The notes below the pieces were generated by a model. The model did no database searches, was not told where the DNA came from, and was given only the letters and a program-made list of their open reading frames with translations. From Watersipora subatra (lineage: Eukaryota > Bryozoa > Gymnolaemata > Cheilostomatida > Watersiporidae), in assembly GCF_963576615.1 (NCBI RefSeq), contig NC_088711.1, positions 39,118,621 through 39,182,620 on the forward strand: DNA of 64,000 nucleotides, read 5' to 3'. The stretch's first letter is position 1. Each line of letters starts with the position of its first letter. This document shows, in pieces, positions 11,171-23,195 of this stretch. The position numbers and the translations under genes were made by a program.

Positions 11171-14100
11171 TGTGTCCCATTTTTCTTCATGCGCATTTCT
11201 GTAGCAGTTGAGTGGAGATCCTGTGCTTAGATAGCCAAAAAGGCCCTCAATGTTTGTGGTAATATACAAAGCCATGCTTTCATCTCTGCAATATGTTCAT
11301 TTAACTTATACTAGCAGTATTTCTCTGACCATCTGATCTAAGTAATTGTAGTTGTATCCTCTGGCTATAGCTGCTGAGCGTATCATAACTGCTGCTACTG
11401 TAAAAAGAAACTTCCCATCCTACCAAGTACACAGTATGACTATTTCGACAGATGATACTGACAATTACTATACGCTTTGGTCTAGTGGTGAAAGGTGTTA
11501 AGTGAAGCTGTTTGTCTAGTAGCTACAGAGTTGTATACAATCGGTTTGATATCTTAAGAACATATATATGGCAACAGATAATAGCATATGGTTATGTATC
11601 AGGGTAATTTCAGGTGATCATGTCAACACAAGAACTTATGACTATATATAAGAGTAAGTTCAGGTGTTCATATCAAAATATAAATGCTGGGCAATGTATC
11701 AAGATAAGCTAAAGTGCTCATAATAAGATATGAATGCTGGGCTATGTATTAAAGCAGTTTAGATGCTTATACAATCAAACGTGGATAACTCAAACTTCCC
11801 GGGACCGAGTGAAAGTTTTCGAGTCATCAGAGCGCTCAAGTTATCAGAGCACTGTCATAAGTCCATGTATTTATTAGTAGATACATTTACATAAACAAAC
11901 TATAATACAAATCAAAAGCATGAATTGCTTGTTTCAAGTTAAATGCTTCTAATGTAAAGTTTAAAATTTTTTATCAGAAAGTATAGAGATTTTTCTATCA
12001 CTTGCAATTTGTTTGTTGTTTTATGTGATGTGACTGCCAAAACATTTTCAGATTAAAATTGGTAAAACTTTATTGCTGTTGAAATGCTTCGAAGAAAATA
12101 CATCTTTTTCTTTTGAGTGTTTTAACCAAGATCAATTTTGCCGATTTTTCTTGAAGTTTATGCGAAGGTCTACCTCGCTTTTCCTAACCTTCGTAGGACT
12201 ATCGCTAAGCGGATGTTTAGTAAAAATCAAATTTCACCAAACCTTTAGAAAAGTCATTGACCAAAGTATTTTGCCGATGATGGTAATAACGACGCCTATG
12301 AACTACTAAAAGTTGGGGTTTATCTCTACGGCTTGGAATAAAGTGATATTCTAAAGCGATAACAACCGTCTCGATAGCCTTTGGGCAAAAAACTGTTCGA
12401 GTTAACGAAGTTGAGGTCGAGTTATTTGAAGCAATTTATCATTGCATGGGAATGGACCAAACAAAACCGTTCGAGTTAACCATGTGTTCGAGCTATCTGA
12501 GGGCGAGTTATCCATGTTTGACTGTTTTAAGGTTTAAATGCTGGCTGTGTACCAGGGTAAGTTTGGTAACATGTATGATCTCTCAAATATATGCAAATAA
12601 CGTTTTTCAATTTCTAACTTGATACTCTGTAAGCATTTCTTATGTGTCATTAAATAATTGCCATTAAATGAATGCTCCCCTATCAGTATCATGATATTAA
12701 GAATACTTTTCCCTCACTTCCAGAATATTAAGAGTTCTCATCCCTCAATATCAGGATATTAATAATGTTCACCTATCAGTATCAGGATATTTAGAATACT
12801 CACCCCTCACTATCAGAATATTAAGATTTTTCATCTCTCAGTATCAGGATATTAAGAAAGCTCACCTATTAAAATCAGGATATTAAGAATACTCACCCCT
12901 CACTATCAGGATATTAGGAATTCTCACCTATTAGTATCAGGATATTTAGAATACTCACCTTTCGGTATCAGGATATTAAGAATACTCACCCCTCACTATC
13001 AGAATATTAAGAGTTCTCATCCCTCAGTATCAAGATATTAATAATGTTCACCTATCAGTATCAGGATATTAATAATGCTCACCTCTCAGTATCAGTATAT
13101 TAACAATGCTCACCTCTCAGTATCAGGATATTTAGAATTCTTGCTATTTCGTATCAGAATATTAAGAATACTCAACTATTAGTATCAGAATATTAAAAAT
13201 TCTCCCTCTTCAGTATCAGAATACTAAGAATTCTCACCTAGCAGTATCAGAATATTAAAAATTCTCACCTATTAGTATCAGGATATTTAGAATTTTCACT
13301 CTTCAGTATCAGAATATTAAGAATTCTCATCTTTCAGTATCAGGATATTAAAAATGCTCACTTATTAGTTTCAGAGTATTAATAATGCTCACCTATCAGT
13401 AACAGGATATTAAGATTGCTCACCTCTCAGTATCAGGATATTAGTTTCAGGATATTAAGAATGCTCTTCAGGATATTTAGAATGCTTACCTATTAATATC
13501 AGGATATTAAGAATGCTCACCTCTCAGTATCAGGATAAGGTATCTGTAAGCCCTCTTCTGTATACCTAGCATCTACACATCTATCTCTATCGTGCCAGTA
13601 GCTATATATAGGCTCCTCCCTCACAAGCTGTAACAAATGACTTTTATCTAGCTTGCACTTACGAATGAGATCTTTTATTATTATGACTATTATGGATACA
13701 ACTTCTCTCAACTACAAACACGAAGACCTTTGGGCCATTTGAAAAAGTTTGAATTTGTCAAAGTTTCTTATCATCATCATAATTTTTTAAAGTCAATGTT
13801 ATGATAAAGAGAGTTTAGATGAGGTATAGTTAAAAATATATATCCGATCTCAGAATATAGTTTCTGCATCACCGAACAAAGCTTCATTGAGCATATTTCT
13901 ATAAATTTTTCATACAGTGTAAGACAACTCTTACAAGATAGCACAGATACCCTTTAATGTAAGTTTGTTTTCCATTTTAGGATCATCGCACTTTTCCTGT
14001 TTGCACAAATGATAACACAATTAAACCTGTTAAAACCGCAAATATTTTTAAACCGACTTCCAAAACTGCTTTAAATGTCAAAAACTTGTATTATTTAAGC

Positions 14101-17100
14101 TACTCACTAAGTGTATATGCGATTTTAGTAAAATAAAAGTGCATTTTATGTCTAAAAAATACTTTTCCATGAATTGCTGCAAGAATGCTTCATTATTGAA
14201 GTCGGTGGCACATTAACAGCACATTTTGCTAAGTGTAATTCAATAGGACGATTATATAACTTGGACATGTGTATATGCAAGTTATATAATGGTGTTGGCA
14301 TCTGGTAGTTATAAACTTATATATCTGGTAGTTAGGTTCAACTTACAACCAGAGAATGACAAATATTACTAAAACTCAAATAAACTACCTAATAAATATT
14401 TTGATTCAATAAAACAATTTAGATATAGTTTTTTTTCCAAGTTATACCATGAATAGTAAAAATAAGCAAGGTTATAGTCAACCATAAAAACCTTTACATA
14501 CCGCTGTTAAAAATGATGTGAGATCCGGAGCTTTAGGATGGTCTATGACTTCAAGCCACAAGCTATGCATGTAAATAGCAATAACTCCTCCTGGTTTAAG
14601 AATTCGGTCTACCTGCACAAAAATATATCTGTTGATAGGTAATTCCATCATGTCAGTAGCTTTTGGTATAAGTAGTAACTTTGAGAACAGGTCTTAACAA
14701 ACTCTTGTGATATTGTAATGGCAGGCAATAGCCAGGCCCAGGGCCAAGGGAAGCCAGCAACCACAGCCGGAGAGGCTGAGCCGTAAAGGCCGGCTCAGAC
14801 CCTCTGAACCGATAGATTCGCAAATAGGCCTCGCAAGGTTGAGCCAACGAGAAATCGAGCTGGCATTCGAGCCAGCTGAAAATACAGCCGGTAGGCCACT
14901 GAGCTGGCAGAAAAGAGGACCGATTTGTGACCGACCCGGCAGATGAAGGACTACCCTGTTACCGAGGCGGTCTTTTTTGAGGAGGCCAGAGCCATTTGCA
15001 CTGCCTTCTTTTAAGAAGATGCAAGATACAGTGCAAACTGCATCTTGCACTGTATCTTGCATCTTTCCAAATCCAAACTCCAAATTCAAGATGCATTTTA
15101 GAATATGCATCTTGGAAATAATACGTAGTGAATTTTACTTTGAGTTAATACAGTTTACCTGCATCAAATGAGCATGACTCATTTGATGCAGTTAATTTGT
15201 ATGCACACTTATGACTATGTATATATTATGACATATTAACTATATATACATATATGTATATATTATATATACATATATGTATATTTTTTTATGAAAAATA
15301 TATATTTTTTATGAAAAATATATATTTGCTTTAAATGCTCAAAGTGGTATGGTTCCTTGTCAGGCAGTAAAGGGATATAGCGGTTTCTGTTACAACTTTT
15401 ATTTCAACAGCAGTAAACGGAAACAACTGATGGAGTAGGCATATAAAAATACAAATTTACATATCATCTGGTTCATCAATTTGTCTCAGAATTCATGTCT
15501 AATTGTTTGGTTTTATTTTATTAAACTCTTGGCAGCATTGGCAGCATGAGGTCTATGACAACATCCCGCCTCACCTGACCTTTTCTGATTAATCGCCTCA
15601 GTTGATCTGACCTGTTCTGGTTATCCAACTCAACTGACTACATATGATTTGTCTAGCCTAACTGTTTTAGCTAGCAACGACTAGCAAAATATTGAATATT
15701 GAATTTGGGATCAACACGGATGCTTCAATAATTGAAGTGTACATGGCAATCAAACTTGTTATATTAACAAATATTATGTAATGAAAATACTATTGTGCCA
15801 TAAGTCATTTGTCTTTTAATAAAATTATTTTTTTGCATGACGTATTTAAAAGAAGAGAGAAGACCCAAGAAGACAAGGTCACATCTAAAGACACTATATG
15901 TTAATTTTAGCAGCATACAGCAACAAAAGTGTTAGGAAAATAGTCAGCGATCGACGGACAAAAACCCACACAGTGGTTGATAATTAGTTTGGCTTTTTCT
16001 CGTATGCTAGAAACTATACATTCTTTCTATATGTATATAAGACCAAAAAAAGAAGTTATCTGTCAAAATAAATGAATTTGTATTAAGCTCTTTTATATTG
16101 CTATACTGCAGTCTAATGTTCTGAACAGCCTAGTAAGCAACACTGCCTAATGTGAGACACTGTATAATATGTGGCGCACTCTTATATGTGACACAGTCCA
16201 ATATGATACACAGTCTAATATGTGAACACAGTTTAATGTGTGACACAGTTTAATATGTGACACAGTCTAATATGTGACACAGTTTAATATGATACACAGT
16301 CTAATATGTGACACAGTTTAATATGATACACAGTCTAATATGTGACACAGTTTAATGTGTGACAAAGTGTAATATGTGGCTCATTCTTATGTGCAATACC
16401 AGCTAATATGCGTTTCGGTCCAAAGTATAACACAGTTTAATGTGTGACACAACTTAATGTGTCACACAGTTTTATATGTGGCACAGACTAATGTGTGATA
16501 CCATCTGATATATGGTATTGTTTAATGTGCTATGTAATCTAATATATTATACAGTTTAATGTCAGGTTTCCAAATACAGATAAGTGACCATGAACTTCAT
16601 CTCAGACAACAAAATCTCCTCTAGAAACAACTACTTTCTCTCAAACCAAGTATTTCTGCAGCACATCTCAATGATGTAGTATAAAAAGTTTACATTAGAA
16701 ATTTGTGTATCAATTAGTGATTGAACTGAAATGTGTCATACTGACATTTAAACAGACATAACAAGCATACTCATCTTACTTCCTTATAAAATGTTGGCCA
16801 GTCAAACCAGTGCAGAGCCATACCAACAGTTACCAGGTCAACTGAGACAGCATCTAAGGGTAAATCCTCCGCTGTTGACACTCTGCAAGATTTGGTTGAG
16901 AAAGACAACTAAAGCATCAACATAAGATCAGCTTTAAAAAACCTTAATGGTCAGATGTCAAGCCTGGGGATTAATCTAATTAATATGAATATATGTGCAA
17001 AATAGTATGCTGCTTTAGTGAGGCAACTGTAGCAGCGACAACACATAAGGACAAGTGTATCAGTTGGAAATTATGATAACTTATGACACCTGAGAATTAA

Positions 17101-20100
17101 AGGGTTAACTTTAATCTCATATACTTAATCAAACAGTAAGTAAGTAAGTCAGTAAGTAAGTAAGTAAGTAACTACTGAACTCTCACTTTGACTTGGCCCA
17201 TAAGCATGTATTAGAAACATAAAAGATATGCTAAGGTCAGTGTTAAATAGTGCTAATCAGGGGTCAATATACACTTTGTAGCCATGATATAATGGGTCAG
17301 CCCTACAAATGACCATACTTGAACTGGATGTTGTCTAATGTGTTGTTTGCGATAGCCTGCTGTATTTGCTCCTTACTCACATCCAGACCAATCACAGACT
17401 CAAAAAACTTTGCCAGACCCTTGGTTGACTGCCCTGATCCACAACCAATATCTGCCGCCAAAGAAAGTCTGTCAGCTTTGGATGTCAAACCCTGTACCAA
17501 GAACATAACAGCTTTCTATGCAAAAGTAATCTTATGCACAGCACAGCTAGTTTACTCAAAGAAAACATCATCTTTGCGCGTCTCTTAGGAGTACAGACAT
17601 AAAGATGGATTATCAGACCTTTTATGTAAAACATGATTTCTAAACAAACTGAACAGTAACAAACGGTTTATCAATAGTAAGGCCTTAAAAAGCACATTCA
17701 TATCAAGCTTTGTTATCCATAATGCCTAACCTTTCTAGAACATTCCTTACAGACATAAAATTTTTGCAAGACATGTTGCAATATTTTAAACTGACTTTGC
17801 ATCTTTTTTGACAAATACTATAAGTATTTGTATGAGTAGAATAGTTCTACTTATAATTTGTCCTGTCATGTGACCTGTTAATGACCTTTACCGTATTATC
17901 ATCGGAGATCAGATGTCTTGGCTGGACAAAAACAGATCACCATGATGAGAGTTGAGCTAGCACAAAAGTCTATAAAACTACTGCTGACTGTAGTCAATGT
18001 CAGTAGGTTAATGAATAACTAAGTGACCTAAGTCCATTTTGAAGAGCTGCACAACAAGTGCATACAAAGAAGTTTCTCACATTTATGCCTCTTAAAGTAT
18101 AGCACTGATATGTTTATCAAGATTTCCAGCAACTGTCTTGTTAATATATACCATCACGTATACAAGGGAAGGCAAACAATACTATATATTTTCATTAAAT
18201 TTTAAGAGATTCTCAATTGAGATTCAATCACCTCATGTGTAGCTATCTATGACAGAATCCATAGGCCCACACGGTTACAGTCGATATCTATTATTTCACT
18301 AAATTTGACAAATCTTATCTATCTAAGGTCACCTTTACAACTCTCTACAGGCAGGGAATATGCCTCAGGATTTTGCTCAAGTTACCTGCGTTAGCATGGC
18401 AGGCATGATAGTGTTTACTTTGTGCTGCCTGTCAACTGCTAAAATTTGATTACCAGCTCAGGTAAAATAATTAGTCCAAGAATGCTGATGTCAAGCTTTG
18501 GGCCGTGTAAACTAGAGATTCCATTTAAATTTTTTTCACATTATATGCTTCTTTCTGTAGATGGAAGATTCTGTCTTGGTTGAAAGACATGCTTATGGAA
18601 GGATGTTTGTTGATTATGTCAGTTAACACAGATGTGTATATGGAGGAATGTTTACTCGATTATGTTTGCATACACAGGCTTGCATATGGAACAATGTTCA
18701 CTCGATTGTGTGTGCATACACAGACACGTATATGGAGAGATGTTCACTTGATTATGTCTCCATACACAGGCATGTATATGGAGAGATGTTCACTTGATTG
18801 TGTCTGCATACACAGACTTACTTGTGCATCCTGTCGGTGCACAAAAATGTGCAATATGGAGAAATGCTTTCTAGCAAACACCATGAACTGTAGCAAGTTT
18901 GAAGGTGTTGCAAAGGACAATGTAGTGGCTGCAGCAACACCAGGCTCCTTCCTCCTTTTCTGCTCTTCCTGCTTCCTCATAACTTCTATAGCACTTTCCC
19001 TTCCCCTACTGGTTCCTTCCTTTCTCTTCAACTTTTTTCTCCATTTGTATACTTTTTATTCCCCTTCCCCTTACTTACTGCCTCCCCTCTCCATTCTTTC
19101 TCCTTTAGAAGAGTTTGAATGTTTGAGTTACACGCAAGCAATACTTATGTTTAGCTGATAGCAAATTTTGTAAGTTATTGCGGGCTTTCCCGCTCAGCAA
19201 AGACTACCAAGTCCATTTGTGCAATGTCATTCAAGTCTAGGGTAGCTCAATTACAAGCAGCGCAGCCCTGTGGAGTGCTGACCTTTGACCTAAATTAGCG
19301 ACTACTGTATTGAGCGCTAATGATATGAGTTTTAACCTACTGTCATAAGCAAGTGACAAAATATCCAGACAGACAGATGTACATGTATCTCTTATAACCT
19401 ATAATATACACTCAGGTGAACCAGAACAATCAAAGTGTTAGCATTATTAATATTATCACCGCAATGTTCTGACTCCTAACTCTTTGATTCCTTTAGTAGT
19501 GTTCAAAGCAAATCTTTACAGTTATTTTTTTAATTCAATTATGATAACAGGCAATCCTAATATCAATACTATGAGGAAACAAAGATTTGTAAAATTGTGA
19601 ATTTACAATGTAGGAAAAGAACAACCAGTCGTATCTAGCAGTTTATATGACCAGTAATTGTATGAATTTCCTTATCTCGACTGCATCTTCTAGTGAGGCC
19701 CGGGGTCAATTTTCATCCGGCCCGCAGCCTCTGTCATAAAATCAATAACGTCTGGCCAGCCTGTAGAATTAACCCTTTGAACCCTAACGGTCGATTTGCC
19801 AGCATTGCGTAGGGTGTGTCGAAATCCCTACTGGCCGGAATTCTGGCATTCACATGGCTTTGCTTACAAAAGCAGTTTCTAAGCAACAGCGTAAACCAAT
19901 CAGATTAATTCTTGCACAGGATGTTTGACCAGAAATGTCTCATCCATTTGTAACAGTTTTCAAATATCTTTACTTCCTTCGATTTAATAACAAATTTTAT
20001 TAGAACCGTATCGCGAAAAATAGATTCGACTCGTTTGTTAATAGGTCATAAAGGATTGTGATGCAAATAAAGAATTTTAGGATACTAACTATAATTTTCC

Positions 20101-21041
20101 AATATAGTTTTGGCCCGAATAATGGTGACGCACTGTTTTTTTCTGTTTGATGGCATTTGATGTGGGTGGTTCGACTTTTTTTACGAATGTTTTACCACAT
20201 ATCATTGTATTATGAGCATGTGTAGCTATATTTGATAAAAGTTTAAAGACTTTGGTTTAAAGTTTAAAGATCATTGGACAGATTGCTTAGGGTTACTGAC
20301 ACCAATGATATAAACCTCCACAGTGGAGGTTATATATCATTGCTGACACGCACTGAAAAAAAAACACTAAGGTTCAAAGGGTTGCCAAATTGGGCAGAAG
20401 CACTGTTACCTGCGTATTAAACATTTAAAAATCCAATCAACATATATATATAGTTACTGTCATATTTTAAATGAGCCCTGCACTTGTTGATAAGCCTATT
20501 GTTCATTTTTCTGTAATTGTGTTTAAAAATTCTATAAATATTAAACTGCCATGGTGAGATATTCTTTTGTTTCAAATGTAATTTGTACCCAAGAGTGCAA
20601 TTACTTCTGTTCAACTGTTAGTAAAAAATTTAGTGTTAAAAATTTGAAGTTAAGTGATTATTAAATTTCAATTATAATGTCAATTCAATTTTGATATGCA
20701 TGTTTCAAACAAACCAGACACATGCTTAAGATAGATGAAATTAAAATTTAAAAAAGCAAATATGAAACACAGATTGGCTCGGTAAAATTTATTTAAATTA
20801 ATTGCTGTTATATGTAAAAAATGGCCGCCAAGGTTGGCCCCCTAAATTTTTAACACACCAAATCTGGCCCACTTTGCAAAAGTTTGGACACCCCTGTTCT
20901 AGAACTTACCTCAGGCTTGCGAGCAACCGGAGAAGACCAAACATACTCCATTATTCTAACAAACAGTTCTTCCCCGAATACAGGTCTGTATTTCTTGTAT
21001 GCTTCAGCATGTTCTTTACTATCAAACCTCCTTATGGACAT
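11148..21041 (-). CDS. Class I SAM-dependent methyltransferase, 3' end missing
   Basis: Six minus-strand exons join in phase: 20910-21041, 17319-17491, 16780-16882, 14502-14612, 13521-13627 and 11148-11285. They encode 254 aa plus two bases. The start is the ATG at 21041, giving MSIRRFDSKEHAEAY. Exon 2 carries the SAM-binding motif I (AADIGCGSGQST) and a motif II-like VIGLDVS. Exon 3 carries AEDLPL and ALHWFDWPTFY, and exon 4 LKPGGVIAIY. Exon 5 carries YWHDRDRCVDARY, and exon 6 GYLSTGS. This order is that of the trans-aconitate methyltransferase-like group (cytosolic small-molecule methyltransferases); the substrate cannot be told from sequence. All junctions have GT and AG. The last exon (perhaps 30 residues) was not found and may lie left of 5940 or outside the window. 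Exons 5 and 6 end in tandem arrays that copy their own splice donors. Confidence 0.87.
11286..11769. other. Methyltransferase intron 5, distal part
   Basis: AT-rich intron sequence with a loose repeat of ATCAGGGTAA/TCAAGATAAG-type segments (11590-11760). No gene was recognised. Confidence 0.4.
11770..12525. mobile_element. Tc1/mariner-like MITE, TACAGTCAAAC family
   Basis: The ends are TACAATCAAACGTGGATAAC and GTTATCCATGTTTGACTGT in inverted orientation, next to TA. The interior shares segments such as CAACCGTCTCGATAGC with copies at 23674-24810, 48555-48836 and 58472-59050. No intact transposase is present. It lies in methyltransferase intron 5. Confidence 0.75.
12672..13537 (-). repeat. 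31-bp minisatellite built from an exon end and its splice donor
   Basis: About 28 units of roughly 31 bp, plus-strand consensus near CTCACCTCTCAGTATCAGG then ATATTAAGAATG. The unit at 13507-13537 is the actual 3' end of methyltransferase exon 5 plus the start of its intron. On the minus strand it reads CCTGATACTGAGAG then GTGAGC, with the exon ending at 13521. About 17 bases of each unit are copied exon (encoding PDTE and two bases) and 14 are copied intron. Many units keep GGTGAG, so they carry plausible decoy 5' splice sites. Confidence 0.92.
13628..14501 (-). other. Methyltransferase intron 4
   Basis: AT-rich intron between exons 4 and 5. It ends in a good acceptor (TTTGTTACAG) just before 13627. 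No other feature was recognised. Confidence 0.5.
14700..15000. other. GC-rich island inside methyltransferase intron 3
   Basis: About 300 bp that is clearly richer in G and C than its surroundings, with repeated GAGCCGG, GAGCTGGC and GGCCGGCTC-like words. A frame is open on the minus strand (14694-15110), but I recognise no protein in it. It could be part of an unknown transposable element. Confidence 0.45.
15017..15202. repeat. Three successive short hairpins
   Basis: AGATGCAAGATACAGTGCA pairs with TGCACTGTATCTTGCATCT (about 15018-15066). AAGATGCAT pairs with ATGCATCTT (about 15088-15114). CTGCATCAAATGAG pairs perfectly with CTCATTTGATGCAG (about 15160-15192). They share the word GATGCA. 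They lie directly beside the GC-rich island and may belong to the same element. Confidence 0.7.
16105..16565. repeat. 18-19 bp satellite, GTGACACAGTCTAATAT family
   Basis: About 25 degenerate units built on ACACAGTCTAATATGTG or ACACAGTTTAATATGTG. The same motif family occurs at 1-112 and about 5225-5335, so it is dispersed. It lies in methyltransferase intron 3 and shows no similarity to the neighbouring exons. Confidence 0.9.
17136..17172. repeat. AGTA tetranucleotide microsatellite
   Basis: About nine copies of AGTA with one AGTC variant, in methyltransferase intron 2. Confidence 0.9.
18575..18822. repeat. 46-bp tandem repeat
   Basis: About five units. The consensus includes GTATATGGAGAGATGTTCAC and TTGATTGTGTCTGCATACAC. 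An open frame through it (18580-19158, plus strand) reflects the repeat and is not a supported gene. It lies in methyltransferase intron 1. Confidence 0.9.
19695..20896. mobile_element. hAT-like element next to methyltransferase exon 1
   Basis: The right end reads GCAAAAGTTTGGACACCCCTG, of the CAGGGGTGTCCAAAC hAT terminal type. The left end near 19695 (AGGCCCGGGGTCAATTTT) is eroded. TTCTAG occurs at both junctions (19688-19693 and 20897-20902), a partial 8-bp duplication. The right end is only 13 bases from the exon 1 splice donor, which is intact (GAG then GTAAGT). A second element (19773-20381) is nested inside. Confidence 0.65.
19773..20381. mobile_element. piggyBac-like MITE nested in the hAT element
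   Basis: It starts CCCTTTGAACCCTAACGG after a TTAA at 19769-19772 and ends ACTAAGGTTCAAAGGG. The right TTAA is now TTGC. A near-perfect hairpin (AATGATATAAACCTCCAC with its inverse, 20302-20342) lies inside; related hairpin ends bound another element at 27339-28155. Confidence 0.65.
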
Positions 21042-22290
21042 GCTGCCGATGCGGCCTGACAAGATAGTAGAGTGGTAAAGGGTCAGCTCCTAGTAATACA
21101 AGGCGTAAAGGTCAATGACTTCAGGAGCAATTGTCTATTTTCATAAGGTCGAAGGTTAAAAGTGGGAGTCAATTGGGCAAGCGAGAGGCAGAGAGTTAAA
21201 AAGATGCTTTGGTTTTATCTGTGGAGAACAGAGTTTTAAAGTATCAAATTAAAACTGACTCTTTGTAAAAGACAGATAATACATGAGAGTCAGCAAGTTC
21301 TGAACTCTGTAAAACCAACGAATCGATCAAATTGAAAACATATAAGGTAGCCTTTAGGTAATTTTTCTTAGTCTATAGCTCATAATCTTGTCAGAGTTTT
21401 CCTCCATCTTTATTGCATCTTTGAGTAATCACTTGACATACCTAGAACTGTACTCATGTACACAGGTCAAGTTTAGAGCTCATTTTCTACAATATTTGTA
21501 GGAAATCTCACAAAGTCCATGCAACTATCATGGTACCCTTAGATTCATGTGACCTCTGACCTTAATGAGATAGCCATTTACACATACTCTCCGAATGCAG
21601 ATAGTCCATCAACTTTCAGCAAATTGTTCCTGCCCATGAGACCTACATGTATGTAAACTCAATCATAAATAAACATAGCCTTTGGTCTCATATTTCGCCA
21701 ATGCATTGGTGCAAAAGATGCAGAACAGATAAACAGTTTTCTCTCATACAGGTTCGGACAAAAATATGATGAACAGCAATTAATTCTAGTCTTGTTCTGC
21801 AAAATGACAAAATGTACCATGTCTGCTTATTTTATAATGAATTGTAAACAATAGAAAATAATATTCTAAACTTTTGCTTTGCGGCTGATTAAAAAACAAG
21901 AAGTTTTTTGAGATCTATAAAACCACTCATGAAACTGGTATTCAAATTTATGAAAAACTTTGGAGATTAATGTTGAAGGAAACAGATTGTCAATTTTCTT
22001 ACCAACTATAGCCTGAGAGTTGTACTTATAACTTCAACCGTCTGAGTAAAAGAGACAATTCATTGGTCTCTGTTGAAGATCAATTTAATTAGGTCAACAC
22101 AGTTGTAAACCAATAATATGTGTACTCCGCTGTGTTATAAATTATACCATTATCTTGTTAATTGACAGAACATAACAAGTGCTGGCTGGTAGTGTCATAA
22201 ATCACCTGTCATTTGTTTTCACAAGAGATTATACACAATATGTCTACTTGATGGAATATATAATTTAGTAAGTTTTAATTATACCAGTGA
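21042..22290. other. Methyltransferase 5' flank, no feature recognised
   Basis: Upstream of the methyltransferase start. An in-frame TTG-led extension to 21062 exists, but the ATG at 21041 is the natural start. No core promoter element could be assigned. Confidence 0.4.
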
Positions 22291-22299
22291 CCTGACAGT

Positions 22300-22460
22300 C
22301 CAACGGGGCCGTGAGAGATCATCATGTGCACAGCGAGTGAGTATCTGCACATTTGTTCTGAAGTTGTGGGTTCGAATCCTGTACAGTGTAATCTTTTTCC
22401 AACCTTCAACTATGGTTTTGGACAGACAAATGAGCAAATATATGGGTCTTATTATAGTAA
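22300..22460 (+). mobile_element. tRNA-derived SINE
   Basis: A tRNA-like head ends in a B-box-like segment (GTTGTGGGTTCGAATCC near 22361). The tail AATCTTTTTCCAACCTTC...TGGACAGACAAATG is shared with the copy at 46176-46330 (AATCTTTTTTCTAATCTC...CGGACAGACAGG). Shared tails argue for a SINE family over an isolated tRNA pseudogene. Confidence 0.65.
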
Positions 22461-22754
22461 AGATCAGTAACTTGAAAACAGAAAACAAAAAACTTGAAAA
22501 AATTCTGTTGTTTTGTACTCACTAGTTGGTGTAGTTCAAACCCCTGATTATCCCTAAAGATTTAGTAATCATTGCAAACAATTGTTCTGTTGAGTCATAT
22601 AACAGCTCTTCTGACATGCTGCATTTAGTCCACCGAGTGTTGTCTCTTCAGATATCGATTAGCACAAAGCTCCCAATACATTGGATATTATTGTAGAAGA
22701 TAAAACATATAGGATATGTAAACAAATAGGCATACAGAGACAGTAGTGATGCGG

Positions 22755-22832
22755 CGTACATAATAACCCAAAAAGACACGGAGCTGGACTTGAACCTGTA
22801 CCCAGAACACCAACATCACCTGACTACTAGAT
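22755..22832 (-). mobile_element. tRNA-like SINE head, antisense
   Basis: The reverse complement holds a B-box-like segment (GGTTCAAGTCC) preceded by TAGTAGTCAGGTGATGTTGG, resembling a degraded tRNA A-box region. Short and diverged. Confidence 0.4.
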
Positions 22833-23195
22833 TTTGTTAGTATGATTTATTGTTTATTGCGTACAATTTAGTCTGACCAAGAAAGTAATTGGAAAGGCAT
22901 CATGTGATTTGAGGTCTGCGTATGTTGATATAAACTCACCATATAAGAGAACCTGTAATGCTTGTCTTACCACAGGAATGACTTGGCCGACCTTCCAACT
23001 TACAATTAGACTGCAAAAGGTATGTTAGAAGATGCAGGAACTGATATACTGTAAGGAGAGTGTAGATGCTCAATGAAAACATTTGCAGCTGATTAGGAAA
23101 GACTTATGATTAAAATTCAAGATGTATAAAACATTCCTTTTTATCAACTTTGTCTCTGCAAACTTGAGTGAGCTTGTACTTGTATAGCTTAACAA

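Noticed and set aside
14694-15110. 138-aa minus-strand frame in the GC-rich island
   Set aside because: The open frame fits GC-rich composition; no family resemblance, and it lies inside an intron of the methyltransferase.
18580-19158. 192-aa plus-strand frame
   Set aside because: The first half is the 46-bp tandem repeat and the second half is pyrimidine-rich intron sequence; no motif.
21039-21062. Upstream extension of the methyltransferase start
   Set aside because: It begins with TTG; the first ATG in frame is at 21041 and gives the usual start of the family.
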